A stretch of 64,000 nucleotides of DNA from Hetaerina americana (Eukaryota; Arthropoda; Insecta; Odonata; Calopterygidae), in contig JAKTNV010000014.1 of assembly GCA_022747635.1 (NCBI GenBank), positions 7,451,610 to 7,515,609 of the forward strand, in the 5' to 3' direction. Positions 1 to 12,493 of the stretch are shown in pieces (the first letter of the stretch is position 1; each line of letters begins with the position of its first letter). Both the position numbers and the translations under genes were made by a program. The notes under the pieces were generated by a model. The model worked only from the letters and a program-made list of their open reading frames with translations. It was not told the DNA's origin and ran no database searches.

Positions 1-640
1 CAACAAGTCCGCCTCATCCTCAAAACTTTCCACCCCACCCATCAGCCAGACTCTCCCAAACCATCCACGGCTCCCCATTTACACCAAGTAACATCCCTTC
101 CCTCCCCCACTCCCTGCTGCGGAGCGTGGCACTGGGATCGGCCCGAGGGCTTCCTAGAGGCTCGGAATGGATTGATGGCTCGGATAGTGTTTGCGTGTGT
201 GTGTAGTTTGGCCACCGTGGTGTTTTATCTTTATTTTTTTCTCCTCATTTCCCTTGCTTCTTCGACATCTTCAGCTTCCAGGGTCCATCCGAGCTCATCC
301 CGCACCCCTACTGTCCCGACGCACCCGTCCTTAGGGTAGTCCCTTGCTCGCACCACCGCTCCCCTTCGCATTTGAATTAGATAACGGCCCTCCGAGCCAT
401 ATTCAGCTCGATTAGGGAAACACCAAAGGGGGTGGAGGTTCTCAACCACGTCTTCACTATCATCCCCTTTGTCCTGGTCGTGCGCGCGCATTTTGCTTGT
501 TATCTTCCAAGCAGGCGTGGTCTAGCGCGTCCGCCTTGTCTGTTTCCTCTTGAGAGAGAAGCTTCGTCAATTTTCAGTCATCTTTCTAGAATTCACAGCT
601 GGTGGGTGGGCCCGTTCGATTATTCTGTCAGACTGAAATT
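1..640. other. GC-richer stretch, no recognisable gene
   Basis: This stretch has more G+C and more CpG than the AT-rich DNA after it, with C-rich runs near 40-120 and a short (GT)n run near 195-207. Open frames exist on both strands (for example minus 231-491), but none shows a known domain, and the overlap on both strands suggests they reflect base composition. I infer either a CpG-rich regulatory patch or the edge of an unknown repeat. Confidence 0.3.
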
Positions 641-3600
641 GGTATGGTAAGAGGGAAGTATAGCGGAAACGAGAAGCAGCGTCACAATGATGGCCTAAGG
701 TTTAATAATAATTGAAGCGCACAAATAGCTTGCGAATATACCGCCCATGACAACAAACCGTTTATATAATAACTCAAGACATGAGTGCTTTTTTGTTCCC
801 CAAAAACTTTTCAGTATTTCAAATAATGCACAAGTTTAGCTAAGCATACGTATCCGCGTCACAGTTTTCAAGTTCGAATGTTTATTGAGTATCAGATTCA
901 GTGTGTTTGAATGAAATTTGAATCCATTACATTTATTTTATCAATTGATGTTTACTAGTTGAATGCCATATACCTTTACAATATGTTTTGAAACATATTT
1001 CCATTTATTATATTCCTCTCTCCAACATTCCTATGGCAGTTAAACTTTCTCTTTTGAAATTTCGGTACAAACAGTGGGAACGATTAAATAAATTTCTTTA
1101 TTAAATTTAATTTCTTCGATTTATTAAATTTCTTCAATGGCTCATATTCGTTCGAGCTCAATAAAAACAAATTTTTTACACAAACGATAACAATTCATTA
1201 TTACTTCATTATTTACTAAGGTTCACCAATGCCACTGCCACACATACATAAGCATTCATACTACAAAATTCTAAATCACATTTAATTTTGATTAATGTGG
1301 AGGTGTTGTGTAATGCAAGCACTCAAAACCATGCACAAAAGAGTACGTGCGAAAGCCTGAAACTTTAACGGAACACCGTCGAGTTGATCCTAATCTCATT
1401 TTCACACTTTAGAAACACCGCAGATGACCGTTTCACGACCGACACTGACTCAATGAAACGACGATCGAGTCCCATTTCCAAAGTTCGCAAATTTCCATCA
1501 ACTCACAAAACCAGGCCGGACTCTCCCGGCCGCGATAAGCCCTTCCGTCGTGATGACCACTTGCCGTCAGGGGCAACCACGTGGGCTGGGGAAATAATAA
1601 TTGAAATGGCCGACGCGGGATTCGCGAAACTAACACCATTCCGTGGAATAATTTCTGGGCTGCAATCAGAAGGGCGTGCAACGGCGTACAACGGGATGGC
1701 AAGTCCAAGGGGTGAGAACGCTTTCAAATACAATACGGTTCACATCTATCATCGTGAGCACAGTTTTAACTTACCATTTTAGATGGATGCACTTTCAGAG
1801 CTTTGAAATTGCAAAGCATTGAGGAAACGGCACATAATATATCAAAGATGCTGAATTGCGATTTTAACGGATTTACTGATTTGAAACAAATATAGATTAA
1901 ATGTGAACGCCATTTAGTCTGATGAAGCCGGAGAGCTTCTGAGCAACTTGAAAAGTTGTAAATGAAACAGATAAGCAAAGAAGAATAACGAGAAAAAAAT
2001 GAAAGGAAAAGGGAAAACTTTATTGTGCCCATTTTAAGTGCATTAATCAAATAAAGACAGCAGTCAAGAGAAAGGTGAACGAAATAAATTGCATGAGTTA
2101 CAAGGGATGATTTATTCCTACAAACTCAAGGGGTTCTATATTGAAATATTGAAAATTTTTAATTATAAAACTACATTTTGACTACAATTAAACCTCTTCA
2201 TTTATGGTAATGACTCATAAAGCTAGGTACTATCAACTTGCGGTATATCACTGTCATTGATCCAAAACACCTCAAGCATGTATGTCCTATTATCGAACAG
2301 TATTGGGTGCCCCAGTATTGATTTGAAGCAGAGCTACCTGAATATAAATAGGTTTATCAAAATTGAGCACATAAAAAGTATAAAGCTTTATTACACTAAA
2401 AATTAAATATAGATTTTGAAATATTTGATATTGAAAATAAATTCTCTATAGTTTATTCATTTACCGAATGTTTTCAGAATGATAACCCTAAAAAAATCCA
2501 GCCGGAAACTGAAAATGCAATTAATCCTCGTGTTTTCAATCCACCCAAATACGAGTATGAGAAGTATGGCTATCTTCTCTTTTACGGTTGGTGACACTGC
2601 TACACGTCCTTGTAGTGGCTAGCGGGTAATTATACGGATGTAGAAGTAAGACGACGCCTACAATAGCCCGCTCCCCGTTTAAAATAAAGATCATGCGACC
2701 AATTAGCGCATCGAGCATGAGTTGTTTTTCATGCAATGAATTTTTAAAAGCTATACCCATGGCTCTACCGTCGCCTCAATTCTTTGAAACCTCAAAAAAA
2801 GCAATATACGACAATGGGAAAATTAATCAAGTGCAAAGAAAAACATAGAAAATTTTACATGACAAAAATACCGATAATAATTGCCCAACTATTCGTAAGA
2901 TGAAACCATTTTAGGCTGCCATTTAATTCACTGAAATGCTAATCTTTTAGACCAATCGATTGAGATAAATCATGCATGGTCGTGTATGACGCAGGGTGGT
3001 TAAAACGCTCGGACAGCGTGGCTTTGCTCTGTCTGAAGCAGATTTACTCATGATTGAATGATGAATTAAGTGCTAATGGTAGATTATAACTCGAGAAGTA
3101 TTTTTATGGGCGGATGATTTATGATACATCATGTTGATACGGCGATGAATTCTCCGCGATTCAAAAGAACTATTCAATGAGTAACTTGTAAATACAAAAA
3201 TGAGTAATGGCATCGTTTAGCATCGCATCTAGCAAAAGGGCTTCGTGTGAAAAGTTGATGGCACCGAAGTGAAAGTGATTACTGTTCGGCGTCACCAACG
3301 TCTTGCCCAATAACGGCTTTCCAATTAATATGTCAATTTCTAAAATTCCAAAGAAACTGCGGGAGATGCCGCAACAGTAACTTTTAACGGAGTCATCCGC
3401 GTCCCAGTCAAGGCGAATGATTTTTACGCTCTGAAATTGTTGCATTAAAATGTCAATTTCTGAGGGCGGATTTGAAGTGAAGAGGTGAGACTTCTGAAAG
3501 TTGACAAGAGGTAGATTTGACCGGAAATTGGGCGCAACTCAATCAATTCGTATGTGTATTTGGGTGACTTGAAAGCCTTGATTCCCTGATTAATTACCTT

Positions 3601-4840
3601 TTCGTTAGTTTTACACCTTTCTTGGTAAAAATACAGGGTTAAATTATGGGATTTAAACGGTAATAAACGAAGTTTGGTTAGAAATGTGCACAAGAGTCGT
3701 TCAATAAAGATTCTGGAGCAGTTTTAGATCGAGCGGCTGAATATGTTGGGATATTAGGAGTAAAAATTTCCCTTTAGATTTACCTGACGATATTAATTTG
3801 TTTATCCACATGATAATAAGAATTAAAAGCTATTGAAAAAACTTACCCGGTGATGCTGGGAAATCATAAAACGTAGTGCATTCAAGTAATTGTTTTTTAT
3901 TAAGGATTACCATAAAAGCCATAAACACAGTTATTAACCCGAAGAGCGGTTTGATAGGTGGTAGTTCACCCAGTACTAAGCACGACGGCGATTAAAGTTC
4001 ACATATCAGAGTAAAAGAACAAGATCCTCTTCATGTAACACTCAAGGTTTCCCAGAAAGTTCTGTTACTCCAAAAATCATACAGTTTGGGTGAAACGGAG
4101 GATGACCACAGGGGTGCCCGGGAAATGAACCTGGATCCTTCATTCAGCAGTTCAACCCCTTGCCTAGCACGTCTCTTTTTATTAAGGATTGTAAAATTTT
4201 AAAATATCGTCATATTATTGTAAGAATGCATATTCTTGATGATTTATTGGAATAATGAATTTATTCGATTATATTGTAATTCGCATGAGCGTTAAAAGCA
4301 TTACCAAAGAGCTGAGAGTGTTAGGAGTTGTAGGAAAGATTTTTAAGCCACCTATAATATCCAAGTGATCATCTGGTGGTATAAACACGTCTATTTGTGT
4401 TTAAAGCAATTTTTTACGTTGAAAACTAAATGCTAGCCAAACCCAAATAAATGGAACTGCGCAATTTACACATTTTATAATAATGTGGATCCAATTTATT
4501 CATTTCATCAGATCTCTGCAAATTAACATAAAATTAAAAGCATTGCGTTCTTGGACAGCTCATTACATGCAATGGGTTACATCAACCAGCTCTACTCATA
4601 ATTTGATAGGTTTTTGGGTTGAACCCTATTTTTTACAGAAATAATTCATGATACATTAATAGCCATACTCGCGGGAAAACCAACTTTACGGATTAATAAT
4701 ATACAGAAAAACATGACATTAGGGATATCTTGTGAAGGACAGAAAAACGATTCTATTGGGAAACAAAATGAAACAAATTTCTAAATTAAATATCAGAAAC
4801 ATGATCCCCAAATGAAGACCTCACAGCTTCTAATGACCCC
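641..4840. other. AT-rich DNA, no gene seen
   Basis: I see no supportable gene here. Inside it, 1385-1760 is GC- and CpG-richer and carries a 132-codon open frame (plus 1384-1782) that I do not recognise. Two short sequences recur far away: a 21-nt block at 2595-2615 matches 37890-37910 with one mismatch, and a 28-nt block at 3963-3990 matches 55234-55261 at 23 of 28 positions. These may be remnants of dispersed repeats. Confidence 0.4.
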
Positions 4841-5440
4841 CGCAGTATAATTATATAGCTGGGTTGGTCTTTACCACATTCCTCTCTCCAAACTCTCCCC
4901 CCACCCATGCAAATGAGTCGTATCTTTAAGCACTTAAACGTCCGTTCGTGAAATTCTCTCACGTCGTGAAAATGTCCCCTTCCCACTCTCACCTCACCTC
5001 CCTCCGCAGGCCTCTCCAAGACCATCTCGGACTCGTTCCCTTCCATTCTCCCCCTGCTTACTCCCTCGCCCTCCTTCCCTCTCCCTTGTGACAGCCCATC
5101 TCACTGCGACAACGTCACTCCCACGGGTCAAAAACTTTTATGGAAGAAACTTCACGTCCCGCAAAACTGCTCTTTTCCTCCTCACTTGCCCACTTCTAAC
5201 CACACTTTCTCACGCTTCTCAGCCTCCACCCTCTGGCCAGCAGAGTTTCCTCTCCCACCATTTTCGAACTCATTCTCCTCCGTGGTCCTCCATATTCTCA
5301 CACCTCAAGCTCCTCACCTCTTCTCCACCTCCACGTTCTCTCACACAGACTTCTTCTCCTCTCTCAACTTCACTCCATCCGACCCAACTTAACTCTTCTG
5401 CTTCCACCGTTTCGTCTTCAAGAAGGTTGGGCTAGAGGAA
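4840..5440. other. Pyrimidine-biased, GC-richer patch
   Basis: The plus strand is strongly C/T-rich with few purine runs. Open frames on both strands here (for example plus 5088-5435, minus 4786-5046) are low-complexity Ser/Pro/Thr-rich or Glu/Arg-rich readings and look like composition artefacts. It resembles the larger patches at 14.6-16.7, 25.6-26.1, 38.7-40.0 and 44.1-44.7 kb. Confidence 0.4.
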
Positions 5441-6539
5441 AAGAAAGGCTTACCGTTCACACATCTGCCTCACCCTGTCCTCTCATTGTTAACCCTTTTT
5501 GTCTCTTCCCATCCTCTCCAATAATATTTCGATTAACAATGACGATATGTCACCTAAAGGAAAGAAATGAGGTCACTCACTGGCAAGGTTAACTCCTCGT
5601 TATAGACGTTGCAATTTTAATCTAATTTTGATCTTGTATTTTTTAAATAATTCGCGTGTTAATAATTGAATGCATCCGAGCTACCAGGGACATTAACATA
5701 ATATTAATTAATTATTATTGCTTGAGATGTATACTAGAAAATCTGTACTCTTTTCTTGATGAAACTAATCCTAGAGAGATCGATAGTCGTAGCCTCAATC
5801 TAATTTTGTGTAGGCCGAAAAATAATCTCCAATTGGCTTCATGCGCCCCAATCGCATCCCATTCCTAGTTTGTCTCCATCACCTGATACAATGTTCATCA
5901 AAAACTACATCACTACGCATTGCCCAAGGAAAGAATTGATACAATCAACCGATTATTTCTTTTTATTCTAAAATAAAATCCAATTTGGAGGTGGTGGAAA
6001 TGTGTGGGAAATGTTGTTTGATCGAGTGAATGTTTTGCCCCATATAATCAAACTAATGTTGACACTAACACAACTAAAAGATATTTTACACTTATAACGC
6101 AAGAACCTTTATGGAACAAGGAATCTTTCAATTGGCTAAAGACAATATCTGAACATTTTCACCAGCCGGTGATTTGCTGATAGTACGATCGACCATCTCA
6201 TCACTCGTAGAGAAGTATATATCTCTCTCTTATCTTCCTTTCTTTCCATTGTATCCTTCTTTACTTCCATTTACTTATTTTTCCGACTGCTAATAATATA
6301 TATAAATATTCCTTTCGAGAAAAGTGAAAAATCGCTCTAATTCGCCCGAACCTTTAAGACGCCAACAATGGAAATGTGTCAACCCCCCATAAAAATGAAC
6401 TAGTATATGCATTTTAAAATTTATAACATAAATCTAATTTACATGCCTCGAGTTGCGTAAGGGTCGAGAATAATAAATCGGATAATTCATGATATAGTGA
6501 CTTTTTTAATCATCAATCATCTTAGAATGGACCATTCTC

Positions 6540-6540
<1 letters not shown>
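5441..6540. other. AT-rich DNA, nothing recognised
   Basis: No gene, RNA or repeat could be supported in this stretch on either strand. Confidence 0.4.

Positions 6541-6542
<2 letters not shown>

Positions 6543-6601
<59 letters not shown>
6543..6601. repeat. (TA)n microsatellite at the RTE 5' end
   Basis: A pure TA dinucleotide run of about 58 nt directly abuts the first base of the RTE LINE. A second TA run follows the LINE tail at 9973, so the element is bracketed by the same microsatellite. This fits insertion into a TA repeat, or tail-templated TA growth. Confidence 0.97.
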
Positions 6602-6605
<4 letters not shown>

Positions 6606-9600
6606 CCCCGGACTACAACCTTGACGTGGTGGAAGGGCTTGTGCGTTCTGATGACCCCTAGAGCTGTGCTGGCGCGAGTAATAATTATTGCTCCTGGTAG
6701 GGTCACCCATGCCAGATAGGTCGAAGGTTAGGAGCCAGACGAAAGGTAGTCCACGCAGCGTCTGTTCCTCAGTGAGGCGGCTGCAATGGCGTCCGACCCC
6801 AGTGGGGCGGCCTGTAAGTGATGGTGTCACGTTAAAAACACTATTGAGGAATGCAACGGGAAACCACCTCAATTATCATTCCCAAGAACAATATGATGGA
6901 CAATAGGGATATTTTGAGTCCTGGCAACCACGGGGCTCGGCCCAATCGGCCGTGTGTCGTGCCCGGCAGCGGGGGAGGCAAGGCTTCCGCGGTCGTCATC
7001 CCACGAAACCCTTGCAAGGGAAAACCAGCAGCAGCAGGACTGAAGACGCAGAAGAAGAAGACCAAATTAGTTGGAATAGGAACGTGGAATGTTAGGACAA
7101 TGATGAGGACAGGGAAATTGGAGAATGTTAAGCGAGAGATGGAAAGGGGAAATATAGATATTTTAGGTCTATGCGAGGTGAGATGGAAAGATAGCGGGGA
7201 TTACTGGAGTGATGAGTATAGAATAATATACAACGGTGGAGATGAGAGCCAACGAGGGGTTGCCATAATATTAAATGAAAAGGTAGGAAGAAGCGTAGTC
7301 AACATAGAGCAGGTAACGGATAGAATACTACTAGTGGAGATAAAAGCAGAACCGACGAACTTAGTTATTATTCAGGTATACATGCCACCGAGCAACCATA
7401 AGGAAGAAGAGGTCGATAGGATATACGATCAGTTAGAGGACATGATCGCGTTTGTTCCTGCAGGGAAACATTTGATAGTAATGGGGGATTGGAATGCGAC
7501 GGTAGGCGAAGGAAGAGATGGTGACGAGGTGGGGGACTACGGTTTAGGCACGAGGAATGACCGCGGGGAGAAAGCAGTTGAGTTCTGCAGGAGACAGGGG
7601 TTAGTCATCACCAACACTTGGTTTAGACATCACAAAAGGTGTAGGTATACATGGAAAATGCCAGGTGACTCAGGAAGATATCAGCTAGATTATATCCTGG
7701 TTAGACACAGATTTAGGAACAGTGTGATAAATTCCCACAGCTTCCCGGGAGCGGATGCGGACTCAGACCACAATTTAGTTGTTATGAAATGTAGCGTACG
7801 TTTCGAAAAGATAAGGCAGGGGCGGCGAGTTAGAAAATGGAATGTAGAAGCATTAAATGGGTTGAAAAGGAAGGAATACAAACAGGCGGTAGAGGAATTC
7901 ATGGAGGATGGTAAAGGGCTTAGTACTATCGAAGAAAAATGGGAAATGATCAAGGAGGGGTTGTCTAAAGCCGCAAAAGACACCATTGGAACCGTTAACG
8001 CTAAAAGGACTAGGAAACCATGGATCACGGATGAGATGATTACAAAGATGGATGAGCGGCGAAAATGTAATAATATAAATACAGAATTAGGCAAAATGAA
8101 GTGCAAAGAATTGAACAATAAATTGAGGCGGGCAACAAATAAAGCAAAAGAAGCATGGTGGAAGACGCAGTGCGAGGATATGGAAAGTCTGCAGAGGAAG
8201 GGTGAAGTCGGTGCGCTGTACAGCAAAGTTAAATCGTTATCGGGAAGTAAGAAAGGAAGAGCTATGCTAACAGTCAGAGATAAGGCGGGTAAGGTAATAG
8301 TTGACGCAGGAAATATCCAAGAGAGATGGAAGGAGTATATAGAAGAACTGTATAGTAAAGAACTCAGACCATCAAAGTTAGACATTGAAAAAGAAAATGA
8401 CGTAAAGGACGACAGCTTAGGTCCAGGGATACTCGACGATGAGATAGAAAGGGCATTTAGGGAGATGATGCTAAATAAGGCCGTGTGGGTGGATAACATT
8501 CCCGTGGAACTTTTAAAATGCTTAGGAAAATGTGGGAGGAAGAGGCTTTATGGGCTGATCCGTAGTATTTATGAGGAGGGAATCTGGCCGGAAGACTTTG
8601 TGAGATCAGTTTTAGTTCCTATTCCGAAAAAGGTAAACGCCACATCATGTGAGGACTATAGGAAAATTAGTTTGATATCCCACGCAGCTAAAGTTGTTCT
8701 CAGGATCATAAACAAAAGGATAGAGAGTAGGGCAAATGATTACTTAGGGGATGATCAGTTTGGGTTTAGGAAGGGGAGAGGTACGCGTGATGCCATTGCA
8801 GTAATGAGATTATTAATCGAAAGGAATATAGAACACAACCAGTAGGTATTTGCCTGTTTCGTAGATTTCGAAAAAACGTTCGATAGAGTGAATTGGGAAA
8901 ACTAATGAGTATTCTGCAGAAAATAGGAATACATTGGAGGGAAAGGAGGCTAATCCGCAACCTGTACATGTCTCAGACTGCTCAGGTGCGGGTGGGAAAC
9001 TGGGAGTCAGGATGGGCAGTGTTAGGAAGGGGTGTAAGGCAGGGCTGCCCATTATCACCGTTGCTCTTCAACCTGTATGCAGAGGAAATGATCAAAGAGG
9101 CATGGGAAGAACTCGAGGTAGGAATGAAAGTGGGAGGGGCATTCGTAAAATCAGTTAGGTTTGCTAATGACCAAGCTTTAGTTTGTCAGTCAGCCAAGGG
9201 GCTGCAAGTATTGCTGAGTGAATTGGAAATTCAGTGCGACAGGTATGGGATGAGAATCAATATTAATAAAACAAAGGTTATGCGATTTTCTAGAAAGAAA
9301 AAGGCCAAGTTTAACATTAAAATAGGAGGGCAAAAACTAGAGCAGGTAGAACAGTTTACGTATCTCGGTAGTGTTTTGGACCAACACGGTCAAAGTAGTA
9401 GGGGCGTAAGGAGAAGAATTGCGCTAGGCAAAGAGGCTTTCACAAGGAGGAGGGAGTTGATGACAGGGACTTTGAGTAAGGATGTTAAGAAAAGACTCGT
9501 AAAAACTTTGATATGGAGCGTAGCTATGTACGGCGCGGAAGCGTGGTCATTGAAGCAGGAGGATAGACGTAGATTGGAGGCTTTTGAAATGTGGGTGTGG

Positions 9601-9965
9601 AGAAGAATGGAGAAGGTGAAATGGACAGAGAAGAAAACAAATGAGGAAGTACCTGGTATGGTGGGCGAAGAGAGGGGTTTGTTGGGTGAAATCCTATGGA
9701 GACAGGAAAAGTGGATGAAGGAGGTGTTGACCAGCAGTGGGATGTTGAAGACTGTGATAGAGGGGAGAATGTTGGGCAAAAGAGGAAAGGGAAGGAACAG
9801 GATAGGGATGTTGGACGGGATGAAGGGAGGAAGAAAGTACTCAGAGATGAAGAGGGACCTGATATATAGTAGGATGATGGATTTTGTTGTTAGGAGTAAT
9901 AGAATATTTGTTTGGTATTTTTTTCCATGCAAAAACCTACCTTAACCGGTAGATTACCTTTAAAA

Positions 9966-9972
<7 letters not shown>
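6601..9972 (+). mobile_element. RTE/BovB-like LINE, nearly full length
   Basis: A 3.37-kb non-LTR retrotransposon. It has a GC-rich 5' UTR of about 250 nt, one long coding region (endonuclease then reverse transcriptase), a short 3' UTR, and an A-run leading into (TA)n. Length, single-ORF layout and the microsatellite tail fit the RTE clade, whose proteins are often annotated as craniofacial development protein 2-like. Copies of parts of it occur at 21.1, 21.9-24.1, 31.3-32.6, 56.9-57.1 and 63.9 kb. The last 80 bases of the window are identical to 8672-8751, so the family moved recently. This copy is probably dead (see the coding entry). Confidence 0.93.
6851..9945 (+). pseudogene. RTE LINE polyprotein (endonuclease-reverse transcriptase), broken
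   Basis: The chosen Met at 6851 opens a 664-codon frame. Residues ~77-310 form an APE-type endonuclease: GTWNVRT (Asn80), LCEVRW (Glu109), GDWNATVG (Asp213, Asn215), DYILV (Asp280) and SDHNLV (305-310). The reverse transcriptase begins near residue 560 with DNIPVELL, DYRKISLISHAAK and QFGFRKGRGTRDA. A TAG at 8843-8845 stops it. The next codons still read the motif-A segment FVDFEKTFDRV, then a 1-nt loss in the A-run at 8898-8901 shifts the frame. The rest is open from about 8893 to 9945 with GVRQGCPLSPLLFNLY (motif B). Motif C reads FANDQ at 9160-9174 where copy 2 has FADDQ, so a catalytic Asp is lost (codon AAT, 9166-9168). Three lesions make it a pseudogene, though a well-preserved one. Confidence 0.93.

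Positions 9973-10031
<59 letters not shown>
9960..10031. repeat. A-run plus (TA)n tail of RTE LINE
   Basis: About 12-13 A residues follow the RTE 3' UTR and lead straight into a TA run, which then grades into imperfect TA/TACATA. RTE elements typically end in short tandem repeats rather than a long poly(A). The same A-run to TA transition follows copy 2 at 24078. Confidence 0.95.
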
Positions 10032-10036
<5 letters not shown>

Positions 10037-12493
10037 TACATACATATATCTATATAAATATATTTTTATATTTATATAAACGTACATATATACATATTTT
10101 TGTTGATTCATACATTTAAGTACCCAGAATCATACGAGTGCACACGCAAATAAAATATATTTTACATGTAGATGTGCACGAAAAAACGAAAAACAAATAT
10201 GATATCATTACCTATTCATTACTATCCACAGCATACCTATTGGTAAAACAAAAACGTAATTCACCAATCCAAGTAATCTGTTAGTATGGGGTTCTTTTTT
10301 GTTTGAATGGTGAAGAAGCTTAGGGTTTTTTACGACGGAAGTGAGGCCGTGAAGAGGATTCATGCTGGGATTAGCGCTTCGTCTTTTTATGGCTCTAAAT
10401 ATCTTTTCTTCTTCATTTCTACTGCCAGGAAGAGCAGGGATTTATAAATTAAATTCCTATCCTGCCTGTATATAGTTTCAGAGACAAATTCACAATCGTG
10501 TCCCTAAGTATTTTTTACATGAATACAGAAATCAAAAATAAACTTGTTACGGTGTTGGAAAAAATTTCCATATCAATGTTGACAATTTTAAATATATTTT
10601 TAATTTATCTATGAATAAATTTACAACTTTTTCATAATCTTCATGATATAATTATAGACAATATTTATCATAAACAATAGTGATATGATCTTCATAGTTT
10701 ACAGTAAAAATTTATGTCTTGAATACTCATTCTGGTCCTGCTAAGCGAGTCAAGTTCTGGCTCAACAGGAGGTGCAGAGTAAACAAAAACGAGAGCTTTA
10801 AACGTATGCAATTACAAAGCTACATATATCGTGTTACATTTTGTTCCAAGTCCTAATCCATTCTGCATTTTAGCCAGTTTTTTATTCTCTTTTTCAGAGC
10901 ATTTACTACCTGTAATATCCTTAAATCTTTAAGAATTTCATTAAAAATTAGAGGCGAGAAAAAAATCAATAAAAAATGTTAGGCGGGGAGTTGCTAAGCT
11001 CCGAATAGCCTTATAGCTACACTTACAACTACATAACATATTTTTTACATATTTGGTAACTATCCACACTCGTTATATAATTTTTTGCGTAGTTTACAGG
11101 TGTGCCTGTATACCTAGCTGAGATGTCCGTTAAGACCCGTCATCAACGAAGACTGCAAAGAGCGCGTTCAACTCACAAATATTAACTATATCTTATTATA
11201 TAAACAAGCAGAAGAAGGGTAAAAAATAAGAAAAATAATGGCTACGATTCTTTTGTTTCATCCGGCAACTGAACGTAATTAATTTATATCATTATAAAAT
11301 TCGAGAGAAATAAAAATTTACCAAAATATTAAGAATTTATAATAAAAAAATGGATAGTAAAATAAAGAAATTTTGGAACATTTTTTTTACTGACAATGAA
11401 TATGCTCAAACAAATGAAATTTAACACTTGCATCGGATGGTAATTCAATTTTCATAAATCAGTGAGGTGTGTTATAGGAGTAAAAAAATACGCCAGAATG
11501 AATGCATTAACAATTAAGGTACAGCTATATTTCCGATATTTCATAAAGTTGAGGTGTACGAAACGGATTTAATAAAAACTCAATTCGCAGATAGCTTTCA
11601 AAACAAGAAAAATATTAATCATAAATGGGTTATCCGATTTAAGAAATTAAATTACTAAGTTTCTATGTAATCGAATATCAACCGTCATTGACTCGAATGC
11701 CAGAATGGGTTGTGTATTAGGTTCATTTAAGAATTCGTTCATTAGAATTCGATGGTTTAAGGTTATGCTTTGTGAAAATTCATGGTCACTGGATAAGTGA
11801 ACTTGGTATTTTTTCCACAAAAATGTTTTTGTGTTTAAAAATACCAAGTTTATTCATTCAATGTTCATTATTTTGGTTTTACTTTGCGATGCATTAAACT
11901 GAATTTCGAAAACCGAAATTCAAAATAATTCTACCATTTAGTCAATCCTACGAAACAATAAAAAACATTCAACACGATGAACTCTCTATTGTGAAAGGGA
12001 ATTTTCTTCTCTTTAATGAAAGATTAAATAAAATTATAACGACGGTACTGAAGAGTGAATGAGCAGAATAATATGAAATATTTAGACAGCCGAGTTCATT
12101 TTACGACTAATTAATGGAGAAGTTTAATTAATTCATTGACACCAAGTTATGAAGAGTTTTGAGCAGTAAAATAAACACTCTTCCACTAGATTCTATTTGA
12201 ATGCAAAGAAAATATAATTTGGGGCTTACATACGAAAAACAACGATATGGCCAAATATTCACTTATAGAAGTGAAACCTCGAATGAAGATTATTTTAGAA
12301 CTGGGGAAATTTAACTTCCGGTGCTGAATCCAGAGAAAAAAAAACCACCGCGAAGAGAAGATGCAACAAGAACGGGCTGCTTCAGACGGTGGGAGTATTA
12401 CCGCCATTCCGCAGATTAAAACCGTAGGTCATAACATCCGCAGGGGTGAGTATTGCAGTCTGCCACCAGCCATTGAATCGTTATATGTGAATA
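10032..12493. other. AT-rich DNA, no gene seen
   Basis: More than 2.4 kb of A/T-rich sequence without a supportable coding region, RNA gene or transposon. A patch at 12360-12490, just before the mariner derivative, is GC-richer but codes for nothing I recognise. Confidence 0.45.

Noticed and set aside
4100..4165. tRNA- or SINE-like look of a GC-richer segment
   Set aside because: No cloverleaf pairing or proper A and B boxes could be built; no copies seen elsewhere in the window.
7690..8499. 269-codon minus-strand ORF
   Set aside because: It is the antisense of the RTE endonuclease/RT coding region; purine-rich sense codons leave the other strand free of stops. The same shadow appears at 21.9-22.6 kb, which is how the old minus-strand copy was recognised.
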